From a virus: a DNA stretch of 64,000 bases. The stretch lies in the IMG/VR virus record IMGVR_UViG_3300023074_000001, positions 1 to 64,000 of that record, one strand, 5' to 3'. The position numbers and the translations under genes are program-made. Below are positions 16,879-23,853 of this stretch, in pieces (the stretch's first letter is position 1; each line of letters starts with the position of its first letter). The notes under the pieces are model-generated. The model had not been told where the DNA came from and searched no databases. It saw nothing but the letters and a program-made list of their open reading frames with translations.

Positions 16879-17112
16879 ATGAAAGATGCCTCATCGGTGT
16901 ATCTGGATGTAACCGAATACGAAAAAATACGTCTCTCACCGAATACACCAGAATCCTGGTGTATTGCTGTAGAGGGCTACTGGGTACAGATAGTTCCAGC
17001 TATTGTGTATGAATTAGAGTATAGAGGGTTATTGACTCCCGATGAGATGATGTCAACTTACATCATCTGGGACTTGACGGCTGAGTTTGCTAGTGATAAG
17101 CTCAGGACATAA
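16879..17112 (+). CDS. Hypothetical protein, near-leaderless
   Basis: This 77-residue acidic protein starts MKDASSVYLDV. The ATG lies 8 nt after the -10, and no ribosome site is seen. Function unknown; the start is set by the promoter position, since the frame is open upstream only through the promoter. Confidence 0.6.
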   Translation: MKDASSVYLDVTEYEKIRLSPNTPESWCIAVEGYWVQIVPAIVYELEYRGLLTPDEMMSTYIIWDLTAEFASDKLRT

Positions 17113-17145
17113 ATTGCACCGTAACAAGACGAAAGGAGTACGGTG

Positions 17146-17595
17146 ATGTCAGGAAGTGTTATGGTTCTTAACGCAGATTTAACCTTGCTGCATTCCGTAT
17201 CTCTTGAGCATTCTATTAGAATGATTGTTCGCGGTGTAGCAGAACTGCATGAAGCAGGTAATGAGTTTATAGGTAATTTTATACGACCTGTTTCTGTCAG
17301 ATTGGTTAAGTACGTTGTTACCACCTGGAGGTACCAAAGGCAGCCTAAGTGGTCTAAGAATGGCGTTCTGAGGAGAGATAACTTTAGGTGCGCCTTCTGC
17401 GAGGGTAAGGCATCTACTATCGATCACATCTTGCCTCGTTCTCAAGGTGGTAAGAACACCTGGAAGAATACTATTGCTGCATGTTCTCCGTGTAACAACA
17501 GAAAGGCTGACAGGACTCCAGAGCAGGCACACATGCCGCTGAAGTTCAAGGCTCGTGTACCGGAGTGGACAGATTTGTATAAGAGGCCAGAGTAA
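17146..17595 (+). CDS. HNH endonuclease
   Basis: This 149-residue protein has VLNADLTLLHSVSLEHSIRM at the N-terminus, RDNFRCAFCEGKA near 78, IDHILPRSQGG near 92 and ACSPCNNRKADRTP near 112, the classical Cys4-HNH core found widely in actinobacterial and phage genes. Start at 17146 uses AAAGGAG (17132-17138); that site sits in the loop of a CACCGTA/TACGGTG hairpin that ends at the start codon. Confidence 0.88.
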   Translation: MSGSVMVLNADLTLLHSVSLEHSIRMIVRGVAELHEAGNEFIGNFIRPVSVRLVKYVVTTWRYQRQPKWSKNGVLRRDNFRCAFCEGKASTIDHILPRSQGGKNTWKNTIAACSPCNNRKADRTPEQAHMPLKFKARVPEWTDLYKRPE

Positions 17596-17643
17596 TTACC
17601 AGCCGATATTTAAGGTAACTTCTTAATATCAGCGAGGTATATT

Positions 17644-19128
17644 GTGGCTGCTCCAACGCTTATTACTGTTCAAGGTAGATATGTTAAATTGGATGGAACA
17701 CCTGAAAAAGGCTCCATCCAATTTACCTCGTCTGTATTTTCGCTTGATTCAGATACTGACACTGTAATGGTTCCCAGTACTATTTCTGCTACCCTAGACA
17801 ATACAGGTAGCGTCTCTGTAGCCTTGCCAGCCACCGATGATCCTGATTGGACCCCTGTAGGCTGGACTTATCTTTTTACTGCACAATTCAGTAAGTCATT
17901 TTACAGCTTTGAGGTTGTTATACCTCATAATGCTCCTGATGGCATATTGTTAATTTCTGAACTTGTTCCTGCACAAAACGCTAATAGTCAGTTGTATGCT
18001 ACGTATTCTCATACACACGCGCAGTATGTTTCTGAATCAGAAATAGGCGCAGTAGTAGGTGAAGCTGTTGAGAATGAGTTGGCAAACTATTCTCCTATAA
18101 CACACTCTCACCCTAGTTTGTACGCTGCATTGATGCATACACATACAGCTGCACAGATTGTGTCAGGGTTTATTGACATAGCTAGATTGCCTGTAGGTTT
18201 GACATCTAACACAGTAGCAGCAGGTAACCATACTCATGCTGATCTGTATGTACCTATTGCTGATTTTGACAGTACCTTAGCTGATTATGTGTTAGCATCT
18301 GATCTTAGTACAACTTTAAATGCATACGCCACTGATGCTGATGTAACTACAACTTTGGCTGATTATGTGTTATCCGCTGGCCTTGCTACAACCTTGAGTT
18401 CATATGTTACTGAAAATGATTTAAGTGCAGCGCTTGATGATTACACAACTGCTAGTGATCTTAGTACTGCATTGTCAGGAAAGGCTAATACTTCACATAC
18501 TCATGCTATTAGTGATGTCCTTAACTTGCAAAGTACATTAGATTCTAAGCAGGCAGCAGGAGATTATTCTACGGTAGCACAAATGCAGTCGGGGGACGCA
18601 GCTGTTCTGTATACCGCCTCCGTAGCTTATGATGCTAGTGTTGCAGCGACAAATGCTGTAAATACTAAAGTTTCTAAATCTGGTGACTCTATTTCAGGAG
18701 ATTTAGAAATTAAGGCAGGAGATAACAGTAAGGGTTACCGTTTGCGTCCTACAGGTGGGGCACTAGATTTCGAATTCGGAGGAGCCGAGTTCTGGCTAGC
18801 TGGAAAATCTGGTTCACCTGGAGATCCTTACGGTGGAGATCAGCACGTAGTCTTAAAGCTTCGTCCCAATCAGGATCTTGTCACAGCAGTCGGAGTGTGG
18901 GAGTATACTGATGGTCCATACGGAGGTGCTAGACATCTTATTGATGGAACCAACGGTGTAGCTAGCTTAGGCTCTAAGAACGGCTTGACAAACCTACGCT
19001 TTGCAGGGTATAAAGATACTCCTGGAGCACCTACTACCGACACCTGGGCAACAGGTGATATGATAATGGACAGCAATAAAGTTTGGTGGCGTTGCTCATC
19101 AGGAGGCAGCCCGGGAACATGGACATGA
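17644..19128 (+). CDS. Tail-fibre-like protein
   Basis: This 494-residue protein has a beta-rich N-terminal domain, a middle of degenerate repeats (ADYVL-ASDL, TTLADYVL, and several SHTHA/HTHA clusters), and a C-terminal domain ending with WWRCSSGGSPGTW as in many phage fibre tips. His-x-His clusters in phage fibres coordinate metal along the trimer axis. It probably contributes to host binding despite sitting outside a visible virion gene block. GTG start. Confidence 0.75.
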   Translation: MAAPTLITVQGRYVKLDGTPEKGSIQFTSSVFSLDSDTDTVMVPSTISATLDNTGSVSVALPATDDPDWTPVGWTYLFTAQFSKSFYSFEVVIPHNAPDGILLISELVPAQNANSQLYATYSHTHAQYVSESEIGAVVGEAVENELANYSPITHSHPSLYAALMHTHTAAQIVSGFIDIARLPVGLTSNTVAAGNHTHADLYVPIADFDSTLADYVLASDLSTTLNAYATDADVTTTLADYVLSAGLATTLSSYVTENDLSAALDDYTTASDLSTALSGKANTSHTHAISDVLNLQSTLDSKQAAGDYSTVAQMQSGDAAVLYTASVAYDASVAATNAVNTKVSKSGDSISGDLEIKAGDNSKGYRLRPTGGALDFEFGGAEFWLAGKSGSPGDPYGGDQHVVLKLRPNQDLVTAVGVWEYTDGPYGGARHLIDGTNGVASLGSKNGLTNLRFAGYKDTPGAPTTDTWATGDMIMDSNKVWWRCSSGGSPGTWT

Positions 19129-19144
19129 TAGAGAGAAAACTAAG

Positions 19145-19693
19145 TTGATTAAAGTAATTTTGGCTGCTACACTGGTACTCAGTTCACTGGCAGCTTGTGG
19201 ATCAGAAACACCGGCAGTAAAGACCACACCTAATACAGTAGCTCAGTCTGCTGACCCCGGTGAAACAGGTATGCCTGAGACAGAGCCAACTAGTTCTGTC
19301 TTAATAGGAAAAATGGGTAAAGACACTCTAATCTTTCCTGAATCTAAGTTGACAGTATTTTTAAGTCTGCCAGTAAAGTTTAGTCCATCTGATACCTCAG
19401 CGGGCCATACTGCCGGTAATAAAGCTTATAAGGTGAAGGTTGTCATAGAAAGTAGAGGGTCAGCAGTATTTGATCTTTCTTATCTTACGGTCGATACCTC
19501 GCTAGGTTCGGAGAGTACTGTAGCGGAGTCTGTAATTGATAGTGCTCAAAGCATTGAAGGCGTTCCTTACGTGAATCTTCCTCCAGGAAAGAAAAAGACT
19601 TTTGAGATTGCCTTCAGCGGTAAGAGTGACAACAATCACGTAGAGGTTTCAGTCGGTAGTACTTTCGGTGAAGTAGCCTTCTTCGAAAACTGA
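19145..19693 (+). CDS. Phage-encoded lipoprotein
   Basis: This 182-residue protein has a signal peptide and lipobox LAAC at residue 18, a Thr/Pro-rich linker, and an Ig-like domain resembling DUF4352-type domains (YKVKVVIESRG, LPPGKKKTFEIAF). It would be anchored on the outer face of the host membrane. Surface lipoproteins of phages often act in superinfection exclusion; that is inference. TTG start. Confidence 0.75.
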   Translation: MIKVILAATLVLSSLAACGSETPAVKTTPNTVAQSADPGETGMPETEPTSSVLIGKMGKDTLIFPESKLTVFLSLPVKFSPSDTSAGHTAGNKAYKVKVVIESRGSAVFDLSYLTVDTSLGSESTVAESVIDSAQSIEGVPYVNLPPGKKKTFEIAFSGKSDNNHVEVSVGSTFGEVAFFEN

Positions 19694-19696
19694 GGG

Positions 19697-19725
19697 TTGA
19701 CAGACCACGCAAGATGATGTAATGT
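19697..19725 (+). promoter_or_regulatory. Promoter TTGACA-N17-TAATGT for the tRNA array
   Basis: The -10 is 19720-19725. The predicted start near 19732 coincides with the left arm of a closing stem (TGTAAGCGA 19732-19740, TCGCTTACA 19768-19776). ATGATGTAA at the -10 also pairs with TTACATCAT downstream. Confidence 0.65.
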
Positions 19726-19731
19726 AGTACT

Positions 19732-19776
19732 TGTAAGCGAGAGAAATAGAACTAACAGCCGAAATCATCGCTTACA
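19732..19776 (+). ncRNA. Closed-stem leader RNA before a tRNA-like gene
   Basis: A 45-nt segment is enclosed by a perfect 9-bp stem and ends 4 nt before the tRNA-like gene at 19781. The same layout precedes most tRNAs in this window. Confidence 0.5.
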
Positions 19777-19780
19777 TCAT

Positions 19781-19856
19781 ACGGGTATATGGCCTCACGC
19801 TACGAACGTGTTGAAAGCCTAATGGATACATGCAGGTTCGACTCCTGTTACCCGTG
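19781..19856 (+). tRNA. tRNA-like, anticodon loop CTACGAA (Arg ACG), no D-arm
   Basis: A perfect 7-bp acceptor (ACGGGTA/TACCCGT) and a T-arm (GCAGG TTCGACT CCTGT) are clear. CACG CTACGAA CGTG gives a 4-bp anticodon stem with the standard Arg(ACG) loop. Only 8 nt separate it from the acceptor, so there is no room for a D-arm, and about 21 nt replace the variable loop. Confidence 0.5.
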
Positions 19857-19864
19857 CTTAGGGT

Positions 19865-19893
19865 TTGCCAGTAAGTGAATAATGTAGTAGGGT
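19865..19893 (+). promoter_or_regulatory. Promoter TTGCCA-N17-TAGGGT in a terminator-like hairpin
   Basis: ATAATGTAGTAG (19879-19890), covering spacer and -10, pairs perfectly with CTACTACATTAT (19908-19919), followed by CTTTATC. The predicted start near 19900 lies between the arms. It drives the next tRNA genes. Confidence 0.65.
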
Positions 19894-19924
19894 AAGCTTC
19901 GGCTATGCTACTACATTATCTTTA
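19879..19924 (+). terminator. 12-bp terminator-like hairpin overlapping the promoter
   Basis: A perfect 12-bp stem is followed by a short T-rich run (CTTTATC). It would act on RNA entering from the lipoprotein and tRNA promoter upstream. Confidence 0.55.
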
Positions 19925-19951
19925 TCCCTGCCTAGGCAAAACTGGCTCCAT

Positions 19952-20024
19952 GCGGTCGTAGCTCAGTGGTTAGAGCACTCGGTTGTCACCTGAGAGGTCG
20001 GGGGTTCAATTCCCCCTACGGATA
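19952..20024 (+). tRNA. tRNA-Asp(GTC)-like with imperfect acceptor stem
   Basis: D-arm (GCTC/GAGC), anticodon arm CTCGG TTGTCAC CTGAG and T-arm GGGGG TTCAATT CCCCC are canonical. The 5' GCGGTCG does not pair with the 3' TACGGAT; only CGTA/TACG pairs if positions 8-9 are absorbed. It may be a decayed copy, since an intact Asp gene follows. Confidence 0.55.
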
Positions 20025-20183
20025 CGTTGAGGGAAGGCTAGCCAGGTTGCTATACCTGCTTTCCTCAGCTCTAACTTAATCAGCCAGTGTAGGACCGAGC
20101 TGGTGTTGACTTCTTGAGAAGGAACTGTTAGGCTCCAATCTAACAGAACTGAAACAGGCATGAAAATGCTATCGGTCTGCCAA

Positions 20184-20257
20184 GGTGTTGTGGCCTAGTT
20201 GGTTAAGGCATCAGATTGTCAATCTGAAGATCGCGGGTTCGAGTCCCGTCAGCACCG
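20184..20257 (+). tRNA. tRNA-Asp(GTC)
   Basis: Acceptor GGTGTTG/CAGCACC, D-stem GCCT/AGGC, anticodon arm TCAGA TTGTCAA TCTGA and T-arm GCGGG TTCGAGT CCCGT all pair. Discriminator G, then one C, then ATG of the next ORF. Confidence 0.95.
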
Positions 20258-20258
20258 C

Positions 20259-20345
20259 ATGGTTTTAATTTTGAAGGCAATTAAAAGAATTTGCACAAAC
20301 TGTGAGGGTACAGGATGTCCCCCTGTAGTTATAAGGGGTACATAG
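20259..20345 (+). CDS. CxxC microprotein directly after tRNA-Asp
   Basis: This 28-residue ORF has CTNCEGTGCPP, a single zinc-knuckle-like cluster. Its ATG follows the tRNA discriminator and one C with no ribosome site, so tRNA 3' processing would leave a leaderless message. Very short; coding status rests on this recurring context. Confidence 0.45.
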   Translation: MVLILKAIKRICTNCEGTGCPPVVIRGT

Positions 20346-20352
20346 TTATCTA

Positions 20353-20439
20353 ATGCCAGCTATTACGTGTCTATGGTGTAACGGTAAACAGGGTGGTTGC
20401 TACAAATGCAACTGGACCGGATTGATTTGGATATAATTT
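20353..20439 (+). CDS. CxxC microprotein
   Basis: This 27-residue ORF has CLWCNGKQGGCYKCNWTG, a DnaJ-like CxxC-x6-CxxC zinc repeat. It ends just before tRNA-Gly(GCC). No ribosome site is obvious. Confidence 0.45.
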
Positions 20440-20444
20440 AATAT

Positions 20445-20515
20445 GCGATAGTAGCTCAATGGTAGAGCGAAACGTTGCCAACGTTTATACGGGAGTTCGA
20501 TTCTCCTCTATCGCT
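20445..20515 (+). tRNA. tRNA-Gly(GCC)
   Basis: Acceptor GCGATAG/CTATCGC, D-arm GCTC/GAGC, anticodon arm AAACG TTGCCAA CGTTT, T-arm GGGAG TTCGATT CTCCT, discriminator T. Confidence 0.95.
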
Positions 20516-20527
20516 CGGGACGACCAG

Positions 20528-20643
20528 TGAAAAGTACAGGCTGATGCCCTTCTATACTGAAAAGTCTTGAGTAGCTTAAGATGCTCTTGATACTAGCTGT
20601 ATAGTTGGTCGGTGTGTCACTGTCTGGGGACGAAAACTTTTCA
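20528..20643 (+). ncRNA. Closed-stem spacer RNA before tRNA-Gly(TCC)
   Basis: TGAAAAGT (20528-20535) and ACTTTTCA (20636-20643) form an 8-bp closing stem that ends 2 nt before the tRNA. An inner CGACCA/TGGTCG pairing is alternative. No ORF is evident inside. Confidence 0.45.
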
Positions 20644-20645
20644 AT

Positions 20646-20717
20646 GCGGGGTTAGTATAAAAGTAATTATGCGACGCTTCCAACGTTGAGACACCGGGGC
20701 AGTACCGGTACTCCGCT
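20646..20717 (+). tRNA. tRNA-Gly(TCC) with atypical T-loop
   Basis: Acceptor GCGGGGT/ACTCCGC and anticodon arm CGACG CTTCCAA CGTTG are good. The T-stem ACCGG/CCGGT closes a GGCAGTA loop instead of TTCRANN, and the D-arm is weak. Discriminator T, one C, then GTG of the next ORF. Confidence 0.75.
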
Positions 20718-20718
20718 C

Positions 20719-20832
20719 GTGATAAAATATAAGTGTACTATATGTTATGATACTGGCTATGTGTGGAATCAGGCAGAAGGCAAAAGCATTCCGTGTTACC
20801 CAGACATTCATAATAAATATCCAAGTAAATAA
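20719..20832 (+). CDS. Microprotein after tRNA-Gly, GTG start
   Basis: This 37-residue ORF has CTIC and a later Cys. GTG follows tRNA discriminator plus one C. It stops 1 nt before tRNA-Thr. Confidence 0.45.
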   Translation: MIKYKCTICYDTGYVWNQAEGKSIPCYPDIHNKYPSK

Positions 20833-20833
20833 T

Positions 20834-20907
20834 GCCGCCATAGCTCAGAAGGTTAGAGCGTATCCTTGGTACGGATAAGGCGATCGGTTCGATTCCGATT
20901 GGTGGCT
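20834..20907 (+). tRNA. tRNA-Thr(GGT)
   Basis: Acceptor GCCGCCA/TGGTGGC, D-stem GCTC/GAGC, anticodon arm TATCC TTGGTAC GGATA, T-arm ATCGG TTCGATT CCGAT. Discriminator T, one C, then ATG. Confidence 0.95.
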
Positions 20908-20908
20908 C

Positions 20909-21043
20909 ATGGTAGTAAATACGAGTTCATGGATTTGCAGCAAGTGTAAAGCCCTTGGTGATTTTACTATAACTAAGGAGAGCACCTTTACATATTCTGC
21001 AAGGTGCAATTCCTGCGGTAAGTCCAACTGGTTTGCTAAATAA
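20909..21043 (+). CDS. Zinc-ribbon microprotein after tRNA-Thr
   Basis: This 44-residue protein has CSKCKALG and, 25 residues on, CNSCGKSNW: a four-Cys zinc ribbon. The start codon lies 1 nt after the tRNA discriminator. Function unknown; possible nucleic-acid binding is inferred. Confidence 0.6.
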   Translation: MVVNTSSWICSKCKALGDFTITKESTFTYSARCNSCGKSNWFAK

Positions 21044-21122
21044 ATCTCTTCTCATAAGAGAGGCCGAAGATGGTAGATTCAACCTGACACTTTCTTGATT
21101 AACAGTCAAGGAGGTGATATAA

Positions 21123-21239
21123 ATGCCGGGACCGATGTCCGCACCTAACGGTAATAAGAAGCTAGTAACAGATGCTAAGCTTCGAGAAAGCTTGAGAGCC
21201 AAAAGCCAACTCAAGACAGGCAAAACTCAAAGTAAATAA
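21123..21239 (+). CDS. Small basic protein with strong ribosome site
   Basis: This 38-residue Lys-rich ORF is preceded by AAGGAGGTGAT (21108-21118), a near-perfect anti-16S match and the best ribosome site in this region. Function unknown. Confidence 0.6.
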   Translation: MPGPMSAPNGNKKLVTDAKLRESLRAKSQLKTGKTQSK

Positions 21240-21258
21240 GAGCAGAAATGCTCTTTTT

Positions 21259-21336
21259 GCACTATGGTAGTAGGTGGTCCTGCTGCACCTCTGCAAAAGG
21301 TGTTTATACGTTCCGGTCCGATTCCGGCATAGTGCT
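21259..21336 (+). tRNA. tRNA-Cys(GCA)
   Basis: Acceptor GCACTAT/ATAGTGC, D-arm GTAG/CTGC, anticodon arm CACCT CTGCAAA AGGTG. T-arm is 4 bp with TCCGATT loop. A short AAGAGC/GCTCTT hairpin with T run ends at its 5' edge. Discriminator T, one C, ATG follows. Confidence 0.85.
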
Positions 21337-21337
21337 C

Positions 21338-21478
21338 ATGAAGATGAAAAAAACTGTTATTAACGATGTTGTTAAAATGGGTATGGATCAAGAAAAAGAT
21401 TTAGCTAGGCGACTGCCGCAGCTTAGCGAAAAGAAATCTCACAAGTTATCGCCACCAGAAGACGGACACGAAAACTAA
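21338..21478 (+). CDS. Small charged protein after tRNA-Cys
   Basis: This 46-residue protein starts MKMKKTVINDVVK and is Lys/Glu-rich and helical. Its ATG lies 1 nt after the tRNA discriminator without a ribosome site. Confidence 0.55.
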   Translation: MKMKKTVINDVVKMGMDQEKDLARRLPQLSEKKSHKLSPPEDGHEN

Positions 21479-21516
21479 TACCGATTATCCTAACATACTA
21501 ACGTTAGGATAAAGAC

Positions 21517-21882
21517 ATGGCTAAAACTATTCGTGTAGCTGAGGGACCGGTGACGAAAGTAACCGATGGCGATACGTTTGTTGTAGAATACCTCGACTTA
21601 GGTTGGGGTAACAGAGTGTATCCCTTAGATAAAACCAAACCAGGCTACTGTGCTATAAGGATTACTCTACCTGAAAACAAGTGGTACGACGCTCCTGAGA
21701 AAGCTGATAAAGTTCGTTGGAAAGCAGCAACAGATTATTTAAAAACATTGCTGACTCCAGGTACAGAAGTAGTTCTTACTTCTTATGGTTTATTTACTCT
21801 CGGTAGAACCTTGGCGTCTGTGACCTTGCCAGACGGAAGAGATGTTGCTACGCTCATGGTAGAGGCAGGACATACCAAATAA
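21517..21882 (+). CDS. Staphylococcal-nuclease-like (SNase/thermonuclease) protein
   Basis: This 121-residue protein has the SNase-fold order: VTKVTDGDTFVV near 13-24, IRITLPEN and YDAPEKADKVRWKAA near 48-70, and TLGRTLASVTLPDGRDVATLMVEAGHT at the end. Such proteins cleave DNA and RNA in a Ca2+-dependent way or bind nucleic acid. It lies in the tRNA array between tRNA-Cys and an RNA ligase. A TTATCCTAAC/GTTAGGATAA hairpin (21485-21512) sits just upstream, and the ATG has no clear ribosome site. Confidence 0.75.
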   Translation: MAKTIRVAEGPVTKVTDGDTFVVEYLDLGWGNRVYPLDKTKPGYCAIRITLPENKWYDAPEKADKVRWKAATDYLKTLLTPGTEVVLTSYGLFTLGRTLASVTLPDGRDVATLMVEAGHTK

Positions 21883-21955
21883 CAAAGCCAACCTCTGTTA
21901 GGTTTACGACGGTGCGATCTCTGAGCTGGTACACGATGAGGTTTTGTTATTTGGT
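21874..21955 (+). ncRNA. Structured RNA element after the nuclease gene
   Basis: ACCAAATAACAAA (21874-21886), overlapping the nuclease stop, pairs with TTTGTTATTTGGT (21943-21955). An inner AACCTC/GAGGTT extends the stem. About 40 unpaired nt cap it. No ORF inside. Confidence 0.6.
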
Positions 21956-21960
21956 GAGGG

Positions 21961-21996
21961 AAGACCCATGAAAATTCATGGGTCTTCTTCTTGTTT
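21961..21996 (+). terminator. Intrinsic terminator
   Basis: AAGACCCATGA pairs with TCATGGGTCTT around a small A-rich loop, followed by CTTCTTGTTT. It ends the nuclease unit just before a new promoter. Confidence 0.85.
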
Positions 21997-22023
21997 GACA
22001 CCGAGGCTAGTATGTAGTAGGCT
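21995..22023 (+). promoter_or_regulatory. Promoter TTGACA-N17-TAGGCT, leaderless
   Basis: The -35 directly follows the terminator tail. The -10 (22018-22023) is followed by 6 nt and the ATG at 22030, implying a leaderless transcript for the RNA-ligase operon. Confidence 0.75.
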
Positions 22024-22029
22024 CATGGC

Positions 22030-22185
22030 ATGGAAATCATCGTATGGATTATTTTTGGGGTAATCGCTACTATCCTCGTTACTCTCTTTGCGCACTTCGC
22101 TCTAGCACTTTCTTGGCTTGCTGCCTTTATTACAGCCTTGATTTTTGTGGTTGTAGGGGTGTGGGTAGCTAATGAAATTGGATAG
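22030..22185 (+). CDS. Small two-span membrane protein
   Basis: This 51-residue protein is almost wholly hydrophobic, with two predicted membrane segments. It is the first gene of the RNA-ligase operon, read from a leaderless start. Confidence 0.65.
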   Translation: MEIIVWIIFGVIATILVTLFAHFALALSWLAAFITALIFVVVGVWVANEIG

Positions 22186-22186
22186 A

Positions 22187-22345
22187 ATGAGCGATAAGCA
22201 GTTAGCTGATTTTCTTAACCAAACCAAGTATGCTATCTCTCATTATACGTCTATGGAACGAGTCTATCGCCTTAACAAGGAAGCATCGATGGAAGACCTA
22301 GAAGAAATTATTCAAGTCATGAAGCAGAGAAAGGAGAGTAAGTAA
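22187..22345 (+). CDS. Hypothetical helical protein
   Basis: This 52-residue protein starts MSDKQLADFLNQTKY and shares the TAATG junction with the RNA-ligase gene, so translation is probably coupled. Function unknown. Confidence 0.6.
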   Translation: MSDKQLADFLNQTKYAISHYTSMERVYRLNKEASMEDLEEIIQVMKQRKESK

Positions 22346-23004
22346 TGCAAGTTTTTGAATATCATAAAATTCCAGGGCCGTTTAAGCGTGCAACTGAGGG
22401 AGTTAATAAGAACCAGGTCATTGCTTGGCAGTGGTCTAATCCTGAGCTGGAGTATCTAGCAGATGTGCCATGGATTTTTACAGAAAAGATTGATGGAACT
22501 AATATCCGCATCATCTGGGATGGGTATTCTGTCGAGGTACGTGGACGTACTGATCGCGCTAATCTTGCACCTGATCTGGTAAAGACTTTGTTTGCCATGT
22601 TTCCTGAGGAGTTGATGGAGCAGACTTTCGGGGCTAACCCGGCTATTTTGTTTGGTGAAGGCTATGGTCCAGGTATCCAAAAGGGCGGCGGCAACTATCG
22701 TTCAGATAAGAGTTTCATTCTTTTTGATGTGCATATCGGTGGTTGGTGGCTTATGCGAAACTCTGTAGAGGATATCGCTAAGTCTCTAGGAATCGATGTT
22801 GTACCTGTCGGAGCCTCCTGTACGCTTAGGGAAGCTATTAAAGATATGGCAGCTTTAGACTTCATTGACTCTATGGTTGCTGAGACTCCTATGAACATTG
22901 AAGGTATGGTAGGTACTCCTAAGATTCCCCTGTTCAATCGTAAGGGCGAACGAGTCATCGTGAAACTCAAGGGTTGCGATCTCTACGGACTTGAGGTAGG
23001 CTAA
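22345..23004 (+). CDS. RNA ligase, Rnl2-like nucleotidyltransferase
   Basis: This 219-residue protein has the covalent nucleotidyltransferase motifs: EKIDGTNIRI (motif I with lysine near 48), RGRTDRANL near 67, LFGEGYGPGIQKGG near 103, SFILFDVHIGGWW near 122, NIEGMVG (motif IV) near 186 and RVIVKLKG (motif V) near 208. It is compact compared with T4 Rnl2. It would seal RNA nicks. In an array of tRNA genes, repair of tRNAs cleaved by host defence nucleases is the natural suggestion, but that is inference. Confidence 0.85.
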   Translation: MQVFEYHKIPGPFKRATEGVNKNQVIAWQWSNPELEYLADVPWIFTEKIDGTNIRIIWDGYSVEVRGRTDRANLAPDLVKTLFAMFPEELMEQTFGANPAILFGEGYGPGIQKGGGNYRSDKSFILFDVHIGGWWLMRNSVEDIAKSLGIDVVPVGASCTLREAIKDMAALDFIDSMVAETPMNIEGMVGTPKIPLFNRKGERVIVKLKGCDLYGLEVG

Positions 23005-23008
23005 GCAC

Positions 23009-23251
23009 ATGGACGTACTAGAGGACATCTTTTTTTCTATTTTCATTGCTGCTCTTGCGGCTGGGCTTTTGGTAGGTGTGGCGCAGCTCTTTGAGGCGAC
23101 CGACCATAATACTTGCCACGAGCGTGGAGAACTTGCTAATGTGCAGGTAACCTATCGTAAGTGGAAGGGTTGCTATGTTAACCAGAATAACCTTTGGGTT
23201 CCTTATGACAACTGGAAGTACAACCGAGACCATGGGTTTGTGCAGAAATGA
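23009..23251 (+). CDS. Membrane-anchored protein with paired cysteines
   Basis: This 80-residue protein has one N-terminal membrane span, then NTCHERGELANVQVTYRKWKG with a second Cys. The Cys...Cys spacing recurs in the next gene and at 23.6 kb, suggesting related exported domains. Confidence 0.65.
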   Translation: MDVLEDIFFSIFIAALAAGLLVGVAQLFEATDHNTCHERGELANVQVTYRKWKGCYVNQNNLWVPYDNWKYNRDHGFVQK

Positions 23252-23448
23252 TGGATGAAAGAATCTTTCTAAGTCTAGTACTGTTTCTAGCAGTAGTATG
23301 TGTTATTGCTGCTTTCGTCCTTCTCGACAATCAGCAAAAGCAGTTTGCAGACTCTTGCCACGCAAGGGGCGGCGCCGTACAGCACATCTATCGTAACGCT
23401 AACTGTGTCAGTACTGATGGTAAGCTGCTTGACACCTTCAGCAAGTAG
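23248..23448 (+). CDS. Membrane-anchored protein, paralogue of neighbour
   Basis: This 66-residue protein has an N-terminal membrane span then DSCHARGGAVQHIYRNANCV, matching the SC/TCH-x-RG-...-C pattern of the upstream protein. Overlaps it by 4 nt. Confidence 0.65.
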   Translation: MMDERIFLSLVLFLAVVCVIAAFVLLDNQQKQFADSCHARGGAVQHIYRNANCVSTDGKLLDTFSK

Positions 23449-23463
23449 TGTTAGGCTTCCTAC

Positions 23464-23634
23464 ATGACACGAGATGAGGCGCTAAGAGCAGCTGAGAATT
23501 GTTTGAACTATGTAACAACTGTTAGGTTGCCATCACATGATCATGAAGCTGGCAAGGCAATTGCCTTGATGGCTCAAGCTAAGGCCGAAGCAGCTAAAGC
23601 ATATATCGAACTAGCCAAGTTGCTTAGCTACTAA
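23464..23634 (+). CDS. Hypothetical Ala-rich helical protein
   Basis: This 56-residue protein is rich in Ala, Lys and Glu in its C-terminal helix (ALMAQAKAEAAKAYIELAK). Function unknown. Confidence 0.55.
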   Translation: MTRDEALRAAENCLNYVTTVRLPSHDHEAGKAIALMAQAKAEAAKAYIELAKLLSY

Positions 23635-23644
23635 GGAGAGCACT

Positions 23645-23824
23645 ATGAAGTTTGTTGTGGCTTGGGTGTTGTCGGCGCTATTTTTTCTAGCAATGTTTAA
23701 TTGGTATAGCACTAACAGCGATAAGTTTAATGAACGTTGCAGGCAGTATCAGGGTCATGTAGAGTCTAGTTTTATGAAGTACTCATGCGTTGATGCAGCA
23801 AATCAAGTGATCTTCGGCACTTGA
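23645..23824 (+). CDS. Membrane-anchored protein, third paralogue
   Basis: This 59-residue protein has a membrane span, then NERCRQYQGHVESSFMKYSCV, again a Cys pair about 17 residues apart as in the genes at 23.0 and 23.2 kb. SD AGGAG precedes. Its stop overlaps TTGACA. Confidence 0.65.
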   Translation: MKFVVAWVLSALFFLAMFNWYSTNSDKFNERCRQYQGHVESSFMKYSCVDAANQVIFGT

Positions 23825-23849
23825 CAAGCTAGCTGCGACGATGTAAAGT
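23821..23849 (+). promoter_or_regulatory. Promoter TTGACA-N17-TAAAGT
   Basis: -10 at 23844-23849. The predicted start near 23856 matches the beginning of the closing stem of the leader before tRNA-Ala. Confidence 0.75.
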
Positions 23850-23853
23850 AGAA

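Noticed and set aside
20024-20183. Class II or Trp-like tRNA in the spacer (CTGTTAG/CTAACAG around GCTCCAAT)
   Set aside because: The loop is 8 nt, no T-arm follows, and the acceptor-like GGACCGA/TCGGTCT has no matching internal arms.
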